Shown piece after piece: positions 1 to 7,356 of a stretch of 17,193 nucleotides of DNA; within the stretch, counting starts at the first letter, position 1, and each line of letters begins with the position of its first letter. Made by a program: the position numbers and the translations under genes. The notes beneath the pieces are model-generated. The model saw nothing but the letters and a program-made list of their open reading frames with translations, searched no databases and was not told the DNA's origin. This stretch comes from Rhodospirillum sp. UBA1311 (GTDB lineage: Bacteria > Pseudomonadota > Alphaproteobacteria > Rhodospirillales > Rhodospirillaceae), in assembly GCA_002307145.1 (NCBI GenBank), contig DBTR01000050.1, positions 17,193-34,385 on the forward strand. The letters are read 5' to 3'.

Positions 1-1074
1 CTCGGCCATGCGCAGCGGCAGGTCGCGGTAGCTCTTGATCCCCTGGCGGAAGATCTGCACGTGGCACGGGCAGTTCATCGGCTTGACCGCGAGGTGACGG
101 TCGTCCTGGGTCTTGATCGTGAACATGTTCTCGGCGAACTTGTCGGCGTGGCCCGAGGCCTCCCAGAGCGAGAAGTCGACGAGCTGCGGCGTCTTCACTT
201 CCTGGTAGTCGCCGGCTTCGAGGCGGCGGCGCATGTAGTCGGTCACGGTGCGGTAGAGCGTCCAGCCCTTGGTGTGCCAGAACACGCTGCCGATCGCCTC
301 TTCCTGCTGATGGAACAGGTCCATCTCGCGGCCGATGCGGCGATGGTCGCGCTTTTCCGCTTCTTCGAGCATCGTGAGGTGGGCTTCCAGGTCCTTCTGG
401 CTCGCCCAGGCGGTGCCGTAGATGCGCTGCAGCATAGCGTTGTCGGAATTGCCGCGCCAGTACGCACCCGCAACCTTCATCAGCTTGAAGGCATTGCCGA
501 GCTTGCCGGTGGACGGCAGGTGCGGGCCGCGGCAGAGGTCGATGAACGTGCCCTGGCGGTAGAGCGTGATCGTCTGGTCTTCCGGCAAGTCGCGGATGAT
601 CTCGGCCTTGTAGGCCTCGCCCAGGCTTTCGAAGAACTTGATCGCGGTGTCGCGCGGCCAGACCTCGCGGATGATCGCCTCGTCGCGGGCGACGATCTCG
701 CGCATCCGCGCCTCGATCTCGGCGAGGTCGTCGGTGGAGAACGGCGTTTCGCGGGCGAAGTCGTAATAGAAGCCGTTTTCGATCGCCGGGCCGATGGTGA
801 CCTGGGTGTCGGGATAAAGTTCCTTCACCGCCTCGGCCATCACGTGCGCCGCGTCATGGCGCAACAGATCGACACCGTCCGCGTCCTTCGCGGTGATGAT
901 GGCGATCTCGGAATCCGCGTCCAAAGTTCGGGTGAGATCCCACAACGCGCCGTTCACCCGCACCGCGAGCGCAGCCTTGGCCAAACCCGCGCCGATCGAG
1001 CGGGCGACATCCAAACCCGTCACCGGGCCGTCGTAGGACCGGACCGAACCGTCCGGGAGCGTAATCGCGACCAT
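1..1074 (-). CDS. thrS: Threonine--tRNA ligase, N-terminal 358 residues (truncated by window edge)
   Basis: Charges tRNA-Thr with threonine in the cytoplasm. The visible part covers the TGS domain (about 1-62), the second additional (editing) domain and the start of the class II catalytic core. The editing-domain zinc/catalytic set is present as HDAAH (73-77) and CRGPH (181-185). The core has KPMNCPCH (331-338), in which C335 corresponds to the zinc cysteine of E. coli ThrRS; the usual NCPGH reads NCPCH here. The frame runs open to the left edge at RMAE, just before class II motif 2, so about 280 residues are missing compared with the usual length of about 640. The ATG at 1074 has AAGGA about 8 nt upstream. 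It lies 62 bp downstream of a glycosyltransferase pair on the same strand, so it could be co-transcribed or use its own promoter in that gap; I see no clear T-box or attenuator. Identity is very secure. Confidence 0.97.
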   Translation of the reverse strand, partial: MVAITLPDGSVRSYDGPVTGLDVARSIGAGLAKAALAVRVNGALWDLTRTLDADSEIAIITAKDADGVDLLRHDAAHVMAEAVKELYPDTQVTIGPAIENGFYYDFARETPFSTDDLAEIEARMREIVARDEAIIREVWPRDTAIKFFESLGEAYKAEIIRDLPEDQTITLYRQGTFIDLCRGPHLPSTGKLGNAFKLMKVAGAYWRGNSDNAMLQRIYGTAWASQKDLEAHLTMLEEAEKRDHRRIGREMDLFHQQEEAIGSVFWHTKGWTLYRTVTDYMRRRLEAGDYQEVKTPQLVDFSLWEASGHADKFAENMFTIKTQDDRHLAVKPMNCPCHVQIFRQGIKSYRDLPLRMAE

Positions 1075-1136
1075 CACCTATCCTTCTTCGTGTCGTCGTC
1101 GGAACCCAATGAAATGCACACCCGTCCCGGCGGCTG

Positions 1137-2075
1137 TCAACTCTCGTGACCGGGCAAGTGCCCGATTTCAGCCAATTTCAGCCAGACCTCGTCCACACTC
1201 AAGGCGGCGAGATCGGCGACCCGCAGAATCCCCACGGCAGGACCGCGTTGCGCGCACAGCGCCGGATCGGATTCGGACCCGTAAACCACCACCGCGGGGC
1301 ACCCGGCGACGGCAAGAAGATGCATCGGCCCGGTGTCGTTGCCCACCGCCGCCGCCGCCCGCCGCCCGAGGGACGCGATCTCGGCGAACCCGGTGCGCCC
1401 GGTGAGCGCGAGGGTCCCCGGCGCGGCGGCGACCACCGCGTCGATCGCCCCGGCCTCCGCCTGGGTGCCCAGCACCACCGGCGTCGCTCCCGCCGCGACC
1501 AGCCGCCGCGCGAGCTCGCCATACGCCGCGGCGGGCCAGCGCTTCGCCGGGCGATGCGCCGCGCCGCCGGGAACCAGCAGCACGAACGGCGCGGCGGGCG
1601 CGAGCGCGGAAACGTCGGCGTCGAGCCAGGACACGTCGGAAAACGGCACGTCGGCGATCCCCGCCATGTGCAGTTGGTCCGCCTGGCGGTCGACGGTGTG
1701 CATCCGGTTGCGGTTCGGATTGGCATGCGGATGCGAGCATCCCGCCGCGATTCCCGACCACTCGACGCCGCCCCCGATGAGGCGGAAGTAGCCGGACGAA
1801 CGATCCGAAGTCTGGAGGTCGTAGACCCGCGAAAAACCGCCCCGGCGCAGCCGCCGCCTGAGCGCAAGCCACGCACCGGGCTGGGTCCATTTCGGGCGGC
1901 TGTCGATCCACACCGCGTCGACGTCGGGGCAGGACTCGAACATCGCTGCGTAGGGCTTGGTGGTGAGAACGGTGATCTCGGCGCCCGGATGATGGCGGCG
2001 GATCGCGGCGATCGGCCCGAAGGCCAGCACCACGTCGCCCAACGCCCCAAGCTTGATCACCAGAATCCGCGTCAC
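1137..2075 (-). CDS. Glycosyltransferase family 9 (heptosyltransferase-like)
   Basis: Probably transfers a sugar, often ADP-heptose, to lipopolysaccharide core at the inner face of the membrane; the donor cannot be read from sequence. The GT9 fold is shown by the N-terminal RILVIKLGALGD (about 3-14), a PGG...KRWP segment (about 169-181) and the family signature GNDTGPMHL (about 245-253). The frame is open up to an ATG at 2147, but I choose the GTG at 2075. The family core begins two residues after it, and the GTG overlaps the TGA of the upstream GT4 gene as GTGA, the usual form of translational coupling. This gives 312 residues, a normal length for GT9. Together with the GT4 gene it forms an envelope-glycan pair reading toward thrS. 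The family call is strong; a specific waa gene name would be a guess. Confidence 0.9.
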   Translation of the reverse strand: MTRILVIKLGALGDVVLAFGPIAAIRRHHPGAEITVLTTKPYAAMFESCPDVDAVWIDSRPKWTQPGAWLALRRRLRRGGFSRVYDLQTSDRSSGYFRLIGGGVEWSGIAAGCSHPHANPNRNRMHTVDRQADQLHMAGIADVPFSDVSWLDADVSALAPAAPFVLLVPGGAAHRPAKRWPAAAYGELARRLVAAGATPVVLGTQAEAGAIDAVVAAAPGTLALTGRTGFAEIASLGRRAAAAVGNDTGPMHLLAVAGCPAVVVYGSESDPALCAQRGPAVGILRVADLAALSVDEVWLKLAEIGHLPGHES

Positions 2076-3274
2076 GACGCCACGCCCACCTCGGACTTGC
2101 GCCAGTCCCCCAGGAGTTCGAAGTAGACGTCGAGCGTCCGCTCGCACATCAGCTGCCGCGAGAACTCCTCGCGCGCCCGCTTTTGCGAAGCCTCGGCCAT
2201 GCGCTGGCGCGCCTCGGGAGGCGTGTCGATGGCATTGCCGATCGCCGCCGCCATCTCGCCCGGATCGCCCGGCGCGACCAGCCAGCCGGTCTCGCCCGGG
2301 ATCACGGTTTCGAGCGCGCCGCCGTGGCGGGTTGCGATCACCGGCCGGCCCATCGCCTGCGCCTCGACCACGACACGGCCGAACGCCTCGGGGTCGGTGG
2401 AGGCGGAAATCACCCAGTCGGTGAGCAGATACGCCGCCGCCATGTCGTTGCAGCCGTTGACGATGTGGACCACGCCCTGCAAGCCCTTCGCCGCCACCGC
2501 CGCCTCAAGCTGGGCGCGATAGCGGGCGCGGCCCTGGTCGGAACCGACCAGCAGGCAGATCAAATCCTGCCGCCCGAGACGCGCCAGCGCCTCGATCAGC
2601 ACCATCTGGCCCTTCCAGCGGGTCAGGCGGCCGGGGAGCATGATCACCGGCAGGTCCTCGCGCAGCCGCCACTGGTTGGCGAGCGCGATCATCCGCTCCG
2701 GGCTCACCCGCGCCGGGTCGAACCGGTTGAGGTCGACGCCGCGCGGAATGATCCGGATGCGATCCTGCGGCACCCGATAATGTTCCTGAATGTGGCGCGC
2801 AATGAAGTTCGAGATCGCGATCACCCGGTCGCCCGCCGCCATGATCGCGTTGTAGGGCGTCTTGATCCCGAACGGGCCGCGATTGTAGGTGCCGTGGAAG
2901 GTGGTGACGAACGGCACGCCGCAGCGCCGCGCGGCGGCGCGCGCGGTCCAGGCCGGAGCGCGCGAGCGCGCATGCACCAGCTTGACGTCGTAGCGCTGGA
3001 TCACGTCGACCAGCGCATCGATGTTGCGCCAGATCCGGAACGGGTTCTTGGACGCCACCGGCATGCGGATGTGGACCGCGTTCATGCGCTCCAGCTCGCG
3101 TTCCATCGGCCCGCCGGCGGAGACCACGATCGGCCGCGCGCCGGAGTTGCGCAGCGCCTCGGCGATCTCGATGGTGCCGCGTTCGACGCCCCCGGTTTCA
3201 AGGCGGGGCAGGATTTGAAGAACCGCGGGACCGGCTTGGCCGCCTGCATCCCGGCTGATAGACTCGTTGGCCAC
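2072..3274 (-). CDS. Glycosyltransferase family 4 (retaining, GT-B fold)
   Basis: Cytoplasmic sugar transferase, most likely acting in LPS core or other surface glycan assembly because it is coupled to a GT9 gene. The N-terminal acceptor half has the glycine-rich GGVERGT (28-34). The donor half has GRLTRWKG (215-222), with the arginine and lysine that contact nucleotide-sugar phosphates, and DPEAFGRVVVEAQAMG (294-309), which carries the retaining-GT E-x7-E pair at E296 and E304. At 400 residues it is full length. The start is GTG at 3274 with AGAAGG about 8-9 nt upstream; no ATG fits the family N-terminus. Its TGA overlaps the GTG of the GT9 gene. It is divergent from the hydrolase gene across only 45 bp. 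The family is certain, the exact sugar unknown. Confidence 0.92.
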   Translation of the reverse strand: MANESISRDAGGQAGPAVLQILPRLETGGVERGTIEIAEALRNSGARPIVVSAGGPMERELERMNAVHIRMPVASKNPFRIWRNIDALVDVIQRYDVKLVHARSRAPAWTARAAARRCGVPFVTTFHGTYNRGPFGIKTPYNAIMAAGDRVIAISNFIARHIQEHYRVPQDRIRIIPRGVDLNRFDPARVSPERMIALANQWRLREDLPVIMLPGRLTRWKGQMVLIEALARLGRQDLICLLVGSDQGRARYRAQLEAAVAAKGLQGVVHIVNGCNDMAAAYLLTDWVISASTDPEAFGRVVVEAQAMGRPVIATRHGGALETVIPGETGWLVAPGDPGEMAAAIGNAIDTPPEARQRMAEASQKRAREEFSRQLMCERTLDVYFELLGDWRKSEVGVAS

Positions 3275-3319
3275 GGCGAGCCCTTCTCACAACACAAAAC
3301 AGATATATAGGATATACGG
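3275..3319. promoter_or_regulatory. AT-rich 45-bp spacer between divergent genes; likely promoter elements
   Basis: This is the only AT-rich stretch nearby. It separates the GTG of the GT4 gene (minus) from the ATG of the hydrolase (plus). It holds TATATA/GATATA hexamers at about 3303-3315 that could be a -10 element for the minus-strand gene, giving a leader of about 20 nt that includes AGAAGG. For the plus gene AGGA at 3309-3312 sits 7 nt before the ATG, so any plus -10 in the spacer would be almost leaderless and its promoter may lie partly inside the GT4 gene. I find no good -35 for either direction. Confidence 0.35.
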
Positions 3320-4114
3320 ATGTCCGACCCGACCCCAGGCCGCGACGACTGCGGGATACTAGCACGCAGCGATGGCGCGTCCATCGCCTATCGCCGCGTC
3401 ATCGCCGCCACCACCGACACTCCGCGACCGACTGTGATCTTTTTGCACGGGCTGATGTCGGACATGGAAGGCAGCAAGGCCCTCCACCTCCACGCATACG
3501 CGGAATCCCAAGGCCTCGACTACCTCCGCTTCGACATGCAGGGTCACGGACTTTCGAGTGGCAAATTTACCGATGGTTGCATCGGCCGCTGGCTTGACGA
3601 TGCCCTCGCCGTGATCGACGACCTCACCGAAGGCCCGCTCCTTCTCGTCGGCTCCTCGATGGGCGGCTGGGTCGGCCTGCTCGCCGCCGTCGCCCGCCCC
3701 GATCGCGTCGAAGCCTTCGTCGGCATCGCCCCCGCCCCCGACTTTACCGAGGATTCGATGTGGGCGGGCATGACGCCTTCGCAAAAGGCCGAACTCGCCG
3801 CCAACGGCATCGTCGAAATCGCCGACGCCGACAACCCCTGCGGCACCTTCCCGATCACCAAACTGATGATCGAGGACGGCCGCAAAAACCTCCTCCTCCG
3901 CCAACCCATCCGCTTCGCCGGCCCGGTGCGCATCCTCCAGGGCATGCAGGACACCTCCGTCGACTGGCACACCGCCCTCAAACTCGCCGACGCCCTCGAC
4001 AGCCCCGATACCCAAATCACCCTGATCAAGGACGGCGACCACCGCCTCTCCCGCCCGCAAGACCTCGCCCTGCTGACGCGGACGCTCGATGCGCTGATTG
4101 GGGAAAAGTTTTAA
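3320..4114 (+). CDS. Alpha/beta hydrolase, ABHD10-like serine esterase/thioesterase
   Basis: Cytoplasmic serine hydrolase of 264 residues with no signal peptide or membrane segment. The catalytic elements are visible: oxyanion loop FLHGLMSD (41-48), nucleophile elbow GSSMGG (111-116) with Ser113, acid D211 in GMQDTSVD and base H241 in DGDHRLS. The layout, including GWVGLLAAVARPDRVEAFVG after the elbow, resembles the ABHD10 group of bacterial and mitochondrial enzymes, some of which act on acyl thioesters or acyl glucuronides; the substrate here is unknown. The ATG at 3320 has AGGA with 7-nt spacing. It is transcribed alone, divergent from the GT4 gene and convergent with the SDR gene across a large palindrome. 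Confidence 0.88.
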   Translation: MSDPTPGRDDCGILARSDGASIAYRRVIAATTDTPRPTVIFLHGLMSDMEGSKALHLHAYAESQGLDYLRFDMQGHGLSSGKFTDGCIGRWLDDALAVIDDLTEGPLLLVGSSMGGWVGLLAAVARPDRVEAFVGIAPAPDFTEDSMWAGMTPSQKAELAANGIVEIADADNPCGTFPITKLMIEDGRKNLLLRQPIRFAGPVRILQGMQDTSVDWHTALKLADALDSPDTQITLIKDGDHRLSRPQDLALLTRTLDALIGEKF

Positions 4115-4121
4115 GGCGGAA

Positions 4122-4300
4122 GGTCCGGGCTCTGCCCGGGCCCGCTGGGGCCTTTGGGCCCCAGACCCCTTTAGTTTTGGTTTTCGCGCAAAGCGCCATA
4201 AGACCATCACGCGGCGTGATGGCTTTATCGCGCTTCGCGCAAAAACAAATGGGATCAAAGGGCCCCTGGCCCTTTGCGGATCCAGGGCAGGGCCCTGGCC
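4122..4300. repeat. Large imperfect palindrome (about 179 bp) between convergent genes
   Basis: Almost the whole gap between the hydrolase stop (4114) and the SDR stop (4303) is one long imperfect inverted repeat centred near 4212. The core is CATCACG (4205-4211) against CGTGATG (4215-4221). Moving out, TTTTCGCGC (about 4181-4189) faces GCGCAAAA (about 4238-4245), and further out GGTCCGGGCTCTGCCCGG (4122-4139) faces CCAGGGCAGGGCCCTGGCC (4282-4300). Smaller nested hairpins such as GGGGCC-TTT-GGCCCC (about 4147-4162) lie inside each arm. It has no coding potential that I trust. By position it could end transcription from both sides; by structure it looks like a dispersed palindromic repeat of the REP/MITE kind. 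Only one copy is in this window, so dispersal is an inference. Confidence 0.75.
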
Positions 4301-5167
4301 TTACTTCTCCGCAAAAGCCGCCCGCAGGCCTTCCCTGTAGGTCGGAAAGCGCGGCGACCAGCCGAGGTCGGTTTTGAGGCGGGCGTTGGAGACGAGGCGG
4401 CGGTCTTTGAGGAAGCGGCGGCGCGGATCGTCTTCCGCCATGTCTTCGTAGCGTTCGAGGGGCGGCGGGGCGACGCCGAGAAGGTCGCAGGCGAAATCGA
4501 CGACGTCGGGGTTGGGGGCGGGTTCGTCGTCGGCGACGTTGTAGATCGCGGGTTTGGGCAGCACGGCCATGGCGAGGCGAAGCGCGCCGACGATGTCGTC
4601 GACGTGGACGCGGCTGGTGCGGTGGCCTTCGCGGTGGATGCGCCGCGCGGTGCCATCCCGAACCTGATCGAGGGCGGAGCGCCCGGGGCCGTAGATGCCG
4701 GGCAGGCGGAAGATCTGCACCGCGACGCCGAGGTCGCGGCCCCAGGCCTGCCATCCGGCTTCGGCATTGAGGCGGGCCTGGCCCTGGGGGGCGGTGGGAT
4801 TGGCGGGAGTGGTCTCGTCGACCCAGCGGCCTTCGCAGTCGCCGTAGACGGCGGTGCTGGAAAGGTAGCCCAGCCAGCCGGGGGCGACGCCCGCCTCGAA
4901 CAGGCGCTGCATTTCGGGGAGCGCGTCCGAGCCTTCGCGCGCGGGCACGGTGGTGTCGAGAACGTGGGTGACGTCGGCGAGGGGTTCGGGCGGCAGGTGG
5001 GTTTCGGTATCGAAGCGGAACACCCGGAGTCCGTCGACGCCGAGGTTTTCCGTCGCAGCCGCGCCACGCACGGTGCCGGAAACCCGCCATCCTGCCGAGA
5101 GGCATTCCCGTGCGGTGCGCAAGCCGGTATAACCGAGGCCGAAGATCAACAGATGGGACGTCGCCAC
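4301..5167 (-). CDS. Atypical SDR, NAD(P)-binding epimerase-like protein
   Basis: A Rossmann-fold protein of 288 residues in the extended/atypical short-chain dehydrogenase superfamily, near the YeeZ/nucleoside-sugar epimerase group. The dinucleotide site is GLGYTG (10-15) at the extreme N-terminus. LSSTAVYGD (102-110) gives the Ser/Thr and Tyr108 of the active-site strand, but I see no lysine four residues after this tyrosine, so classic SDR catalysis is doubtful. RLPGIYGPGRS and RVHVDDIV follow as in epimerase-like members. The start is GTG at 5167, one base from the ATG of the divergent TPR gene, supported by AAAAGGA about 11 nt upstream. It may act in sugar-nucleotide metabolism or only bind nucleotide; no neighbour settles this. 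Confidence 0.85.
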   Translation of the reverse strand: MATSHLLIFGLGYTGLRTARECLSAGWRVSGTVRGAAATENLGVDGLRVFRFDTETHLPPEPLADVTHVLDTTVPAREGSDALPEMQRLFEAGVAPGWLGYLSSTAVYGDCEGRWVDETTPANPTAPQGQARLNAEAGWQAWGRDLGVAVQIFRLPGIYGPGRSALDQVRDGTARRIHREGHRTSRVHVDDIVGALRLAMAVLPKPAIYNVADDEPAPNPDVVDFACDLLGVAPPPLERYEDMAEDDPRRRFLKDRRLVSNARLKTDLGWSPRFPTYREGLRAAFAEK

Positions 5168-5168
5168 G

Positions 5169-6038
5169 ATGTCGGGTTTCCTTTTCGGAATGGGTGTGCC
5201 GGGCGTGAGGTCAGTCGTAGCACTTTCCGCGCGGCGGGCTCAATGCGCGGCTGCGGCGCTGGCGGCCGCGATCGCCTGCGCCGACGTGGCGGTTGCCGCC
5301 CAGGCGGCCAAGCCCGAGCCGACCCCGGCGGCGATCGCGGCGCGCAAGGCGGATGCGGAGCGTTATGCGGCCTGCATGCAGAAGGTCGACACCGACCCGA
5401 AGACCGCCTTCGACCTCGCCGACGGTTGGGCGGCGATGGGCGGCGGCGAACCGGCGAAGCATTGCGCGGCGGCGGCGCTGCTGAAGCTCGGCCTCGCGAC
5501 GGATGCGGCGGAGCGGCTGGAGGCGCTGGCGAAGTCGAGCACGCAGGAGGACGACATTCGCGCCCACATGCTCGACCAGGCGGGCTTGGCCTGGGCCGAG
5601 GCGAAGAACTGGGACCGCGCCAACGCGGCGCAGTCGGCGGCCCTGGGCCTCGCGCCGAAAGCGGTGGACTTGTGGATCAGCCGCGCCCGCACCCGCGCGC
5701 AGGCGCTCAACTACGGCCTCGCGGTGGACGATTTGAACCAGGCGCTGAAGCTCGCGCCGAAAAACGTCGAGGCACTGGTGCTGCGGGGGTCGGCGTATCG
5801 CTTCCTCGACGCACAGGACCTGGCGCTCGCCGATCTCGACCAGGCGGTCAGGCTCGATCCGGCCAATCCGTCGGCGCGGCTAGAACGGGGAATCCTGCAC
5901 CGGTTGATGAAGCAGCCCGAACTGGCGCGCACCGACTGGCGCGAGGCACTGCTCGCCGCACCCGACGACGCGCCGATCGTCGAGGACATCCGCCGCAACA
6001 TCGAACTCCTGGAATTCCCCGACCCGGCGGCAAAGTAG
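5169..6038 (+). CDS. Secreted tetratricopeptide-repeat protein
   Basis: A 289-residue protein with a long N-terminal export signal: arginines near 14-23, a hydrophobic alanine-rich stretch (about 26-44) and a likely AxA-type cleavage before AKPEPTP (about 46-48). The mature part is all helical, with two or three clear TPR units at about 168-265, including NYGLAVDDLNQALKLAP and DLALADLDQAVRLDP. It is probably a periplasmic adaptor; the partner is unknown. Two cysteines in the mature N-terminal part (C69 and C99) could form a disulfide. The start is uncertain: ATG 5169 has only a weak GGGAC upstream and is one base from the divergent SDR start, while ATG 5190 or GTG 5205 would still leave a usable signal peptide. 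It converges on the sugar dehydrogenase with 4 bp between stops. Confidence 0.82.
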   Translation: MSGFLFGMGVPGVRSVVALSARRAQCAAAALAAAIACADVAVAAQAAKPEPTPAAIAARKADAERYAACMQKVDTDPKTAFDLADGWAAMGGGEPAKHCAAAALLKLGLATDAAERLEALAKSSTQEDDIRAHMLDQAGLAWAEAKNWDRANAAQSAALGLAPKAVDLWISRARTRAQALNYGLAVDDLNQALKLAPKNVEALVLRGSAYRFLDAQDLALADLDQAVRLDPANPSARLERGILHRLMKQPELARTDWREALLAAPDDAPIVEDIRRNIELLEFPDPAAK

Positions 6039-6042
6039 CACC

Positions 6043-7173
6043 TCAGTTCCCCACGGCGGTGAGCCGGAGAATCCGGCCGCCCTTGCCGTCGGTAAGGACG
6101 TAGAGCGCGCCATCCGGCCCGATCAGCACGTCGCGGATGCGGCTGCCGAAGTCGATGCGCTCCTCGGAGATAACCCGGTCGCCGTCGAGAGAGAGGCGCA
6201 CCAGCCCGTGATAGGAAAGCCCGGCGAGCAGCAGACTGCCGCGCCAGCCGGGGAGGATGTCGCGGGTGACGAACGCTATCCCCGAGGGGGAGATCGAGGG
6301 CACCCACCAGCGGATCGCGTCGGCGAACTCGGGCCGCGTGGCGGGATCGGGAATTTCGACGCCGGAGTAGTGGGTGCCGTGGCTGACCACCGGCCAGCCG
6401 TGGTTCGCGCCCCGCTTCGGAATGTTGAGTTCGTCGCCGCCGCGCGGGCCCATCTCGGAGGTCCAGAGCTGGCCGGTGGCGGGGTTGATCGCCGCGCCCT
6501 CGACGTTGCGGTGGCCGTAGGACCAGATCGCCGGGTCGCCGTCCTTGCCGACGAACGGGTTGTCCTTGGGGATCGAGCCGTCCGGATTGATCCGCACGAT
6601 CGCGCCGAGGGTATTCTCGCGGTTCTGCGCCTCGTTCATGTAATTGAAGCGTTCGCCCATGGTGACGAAGAGGGTGCCGTCGGGGGCGAAGGCGAGGCGC
6701 GAGCCGAAATGGTTGGGACCGTCGACCGCGGGCTTCTGGCGGAAGATCACCTGAAAGCCTTCGAGCGCGGTGGCGTCGGCATTGAGCCTGCCCCGCCCCG
6801 CCGAGGTGGCGACGCCGCCGTCGCGCGCTTCCGAATACGAGAGGTAGACGGTGCGGTTTGCGGCGAAGTCCGGATCGAGGGCGACGTCGAGCAGCCCGCC
6901 CTGGCCGCGATCGACGACCTCGGGCACGCCCTTGAGCGGCGCGGACTTCTGCCCCTGCGCCGGGATCAGGCGCAAGGCGCCGGACTTTTCGGTGACGAGA
7001 ATCCGACCGTCGGGGAGAAACGCCGCGCCCCACGGGCCGTCGAGCCCGCCGACCCAGGTTTCGACCGCGAGGCTGCCGGCTTCGGCCCGCACCGTCTTCG
7101 GCGGCGATTGCGCCAAGGCGGGGCCGACTGCTGCGAGGAAGAGGACAACCGTCCAGGCGGCGATGCGGGTCAT
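6043..7173 (-). CDS. PQQ-dependent aldose sugar dehydrogenase, soluble periplasmic type
   Basis: Oxidises the C1 hydroxyl of aldoses in the periplasm using PQQ, in the glucose/sorbosone dehydrogenase family (YliI/Asd type). It has a signal peptide (1-22, cut after ALA-Q) and a six-bladed propeller of 376 residues. Family marks include DGPWGAAFLPDG (45-56), DGPNHFGSRLAF (151-162) with H155 as the likely catalytic base, GHRNVEG (220-226) with R222, GGDELN (245-250) and GANHGWP (255-261). The frame is open to 7284, but ATG 7173 is clearly right because AAAGGAG lies just upstream and the signal peptide starts there. No PQQ synthesis genes are in the window, so the cofactor must come from elsewhere. 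It is divergent from the kinase pair. Confidence 0.93.
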   Translation of the reverse strand: MTRIAAWTVVLFLAAVGPALAQSPPKTVRAEAGSLAVETWVGGLDGPWGAAFLPDGRILVTEKSGALRLIPAQGQKSAPLKGVPEVVDRGQGGLLDVALDPDFAANRTVYLSYSEARDGGVATSAGRGRLNADATALEGFQVIFRQKPAVDGPNHFGSRLAFAPDGTLFVTMGERFNYMNEAQNRENTLGAIVRINPDGSIPKDNPFVGKDGDPAIWSYGHRNVEGAAINPATGQLWTSEMGPRGGDELNIPKRGANHGWPVVSHGTHYSGVEIPDPATRPEFADAIRWWVPSISPSGIAFVTRDILPGWRGSLLLAGLSYHGLVRLSLDGDRVISEERIDFGSRIRDVLIGPDGALYVLTDGKGGRILRLTAVGN

Positions 7174-7356
7174 GTGCGGCTCCTTTTGCAGGGCTTGGAC
7201 GATCGGATGAAACCCGCGAGACGGGGCTTCGGTTCCCCCACCGCCGCGCTCCGGGAAGCACCCCAACCGCCTTGTTATAGTCACGGAAATTGGCCTTTCC
7301 CGGCGCTATGAGTGTGCTATCGTAATCTTCGCTTCCTCTTGCTTCGAGCCGCACCC
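7174..7356. promoter_or_regulatory. Divergent intergenic region, sugar dehydrogenase / HWE kinase pair
   Basis: This region carries the ribosome-binding site of the minus-strand dehydrogenase (AAAGGAG, just right of 7173). On the plus strand TGCTATCGT (7315-7323) fits an extended -10 element, and transcription from it would give a short leader to ATG 7357. TTGGCC at 7290-7295 is too far away to be an ideal -35. I looked for the alphaproteobacterial stress promoter pattern GGAAC-N16/17-CGTT and did not find it. A short ATG-AGT-GTG-CTA-TCG-TAA reading frame (7308-7325) is probably chance. Confidence 0.3.

Noticed and set aside
61..1149. Long plus-strand reading frame of 362 codons opposite thrS
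   Set aside because: High-GC shadow: its composition is Arg/Ala/Val-rich without any motif, and the opposite strand encodes clear ThrRS.
2076..2147. N-terminal extension of the GT9 protein to ATG 2147
   Set aside because: The extra 24 residues overlap the GT4 coding end and precede the family core; the GTG at 2075 gives a normal length and a coupled overlap.
4274..6103. Plus-strand frame of 609 codons covering the SDR and TPR genes
   Set aside because: It is antisense to the SDR gene and out of frame with the TPR gene, with no recognisable domain.
7174..7284. N-terminal extension of the sugar dehydrogenase to 7284
   Set aside because: It would bury the signal peptide inside the protein, and the strong AAAGGAG ribosome site lies directly before ATG 7173.
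7174..7356. EcfG-type general stress promoter for the HWE kinases
   Set aside because: I searched by eye for GGAAC with CGTT 16-17 nt later and found no match.
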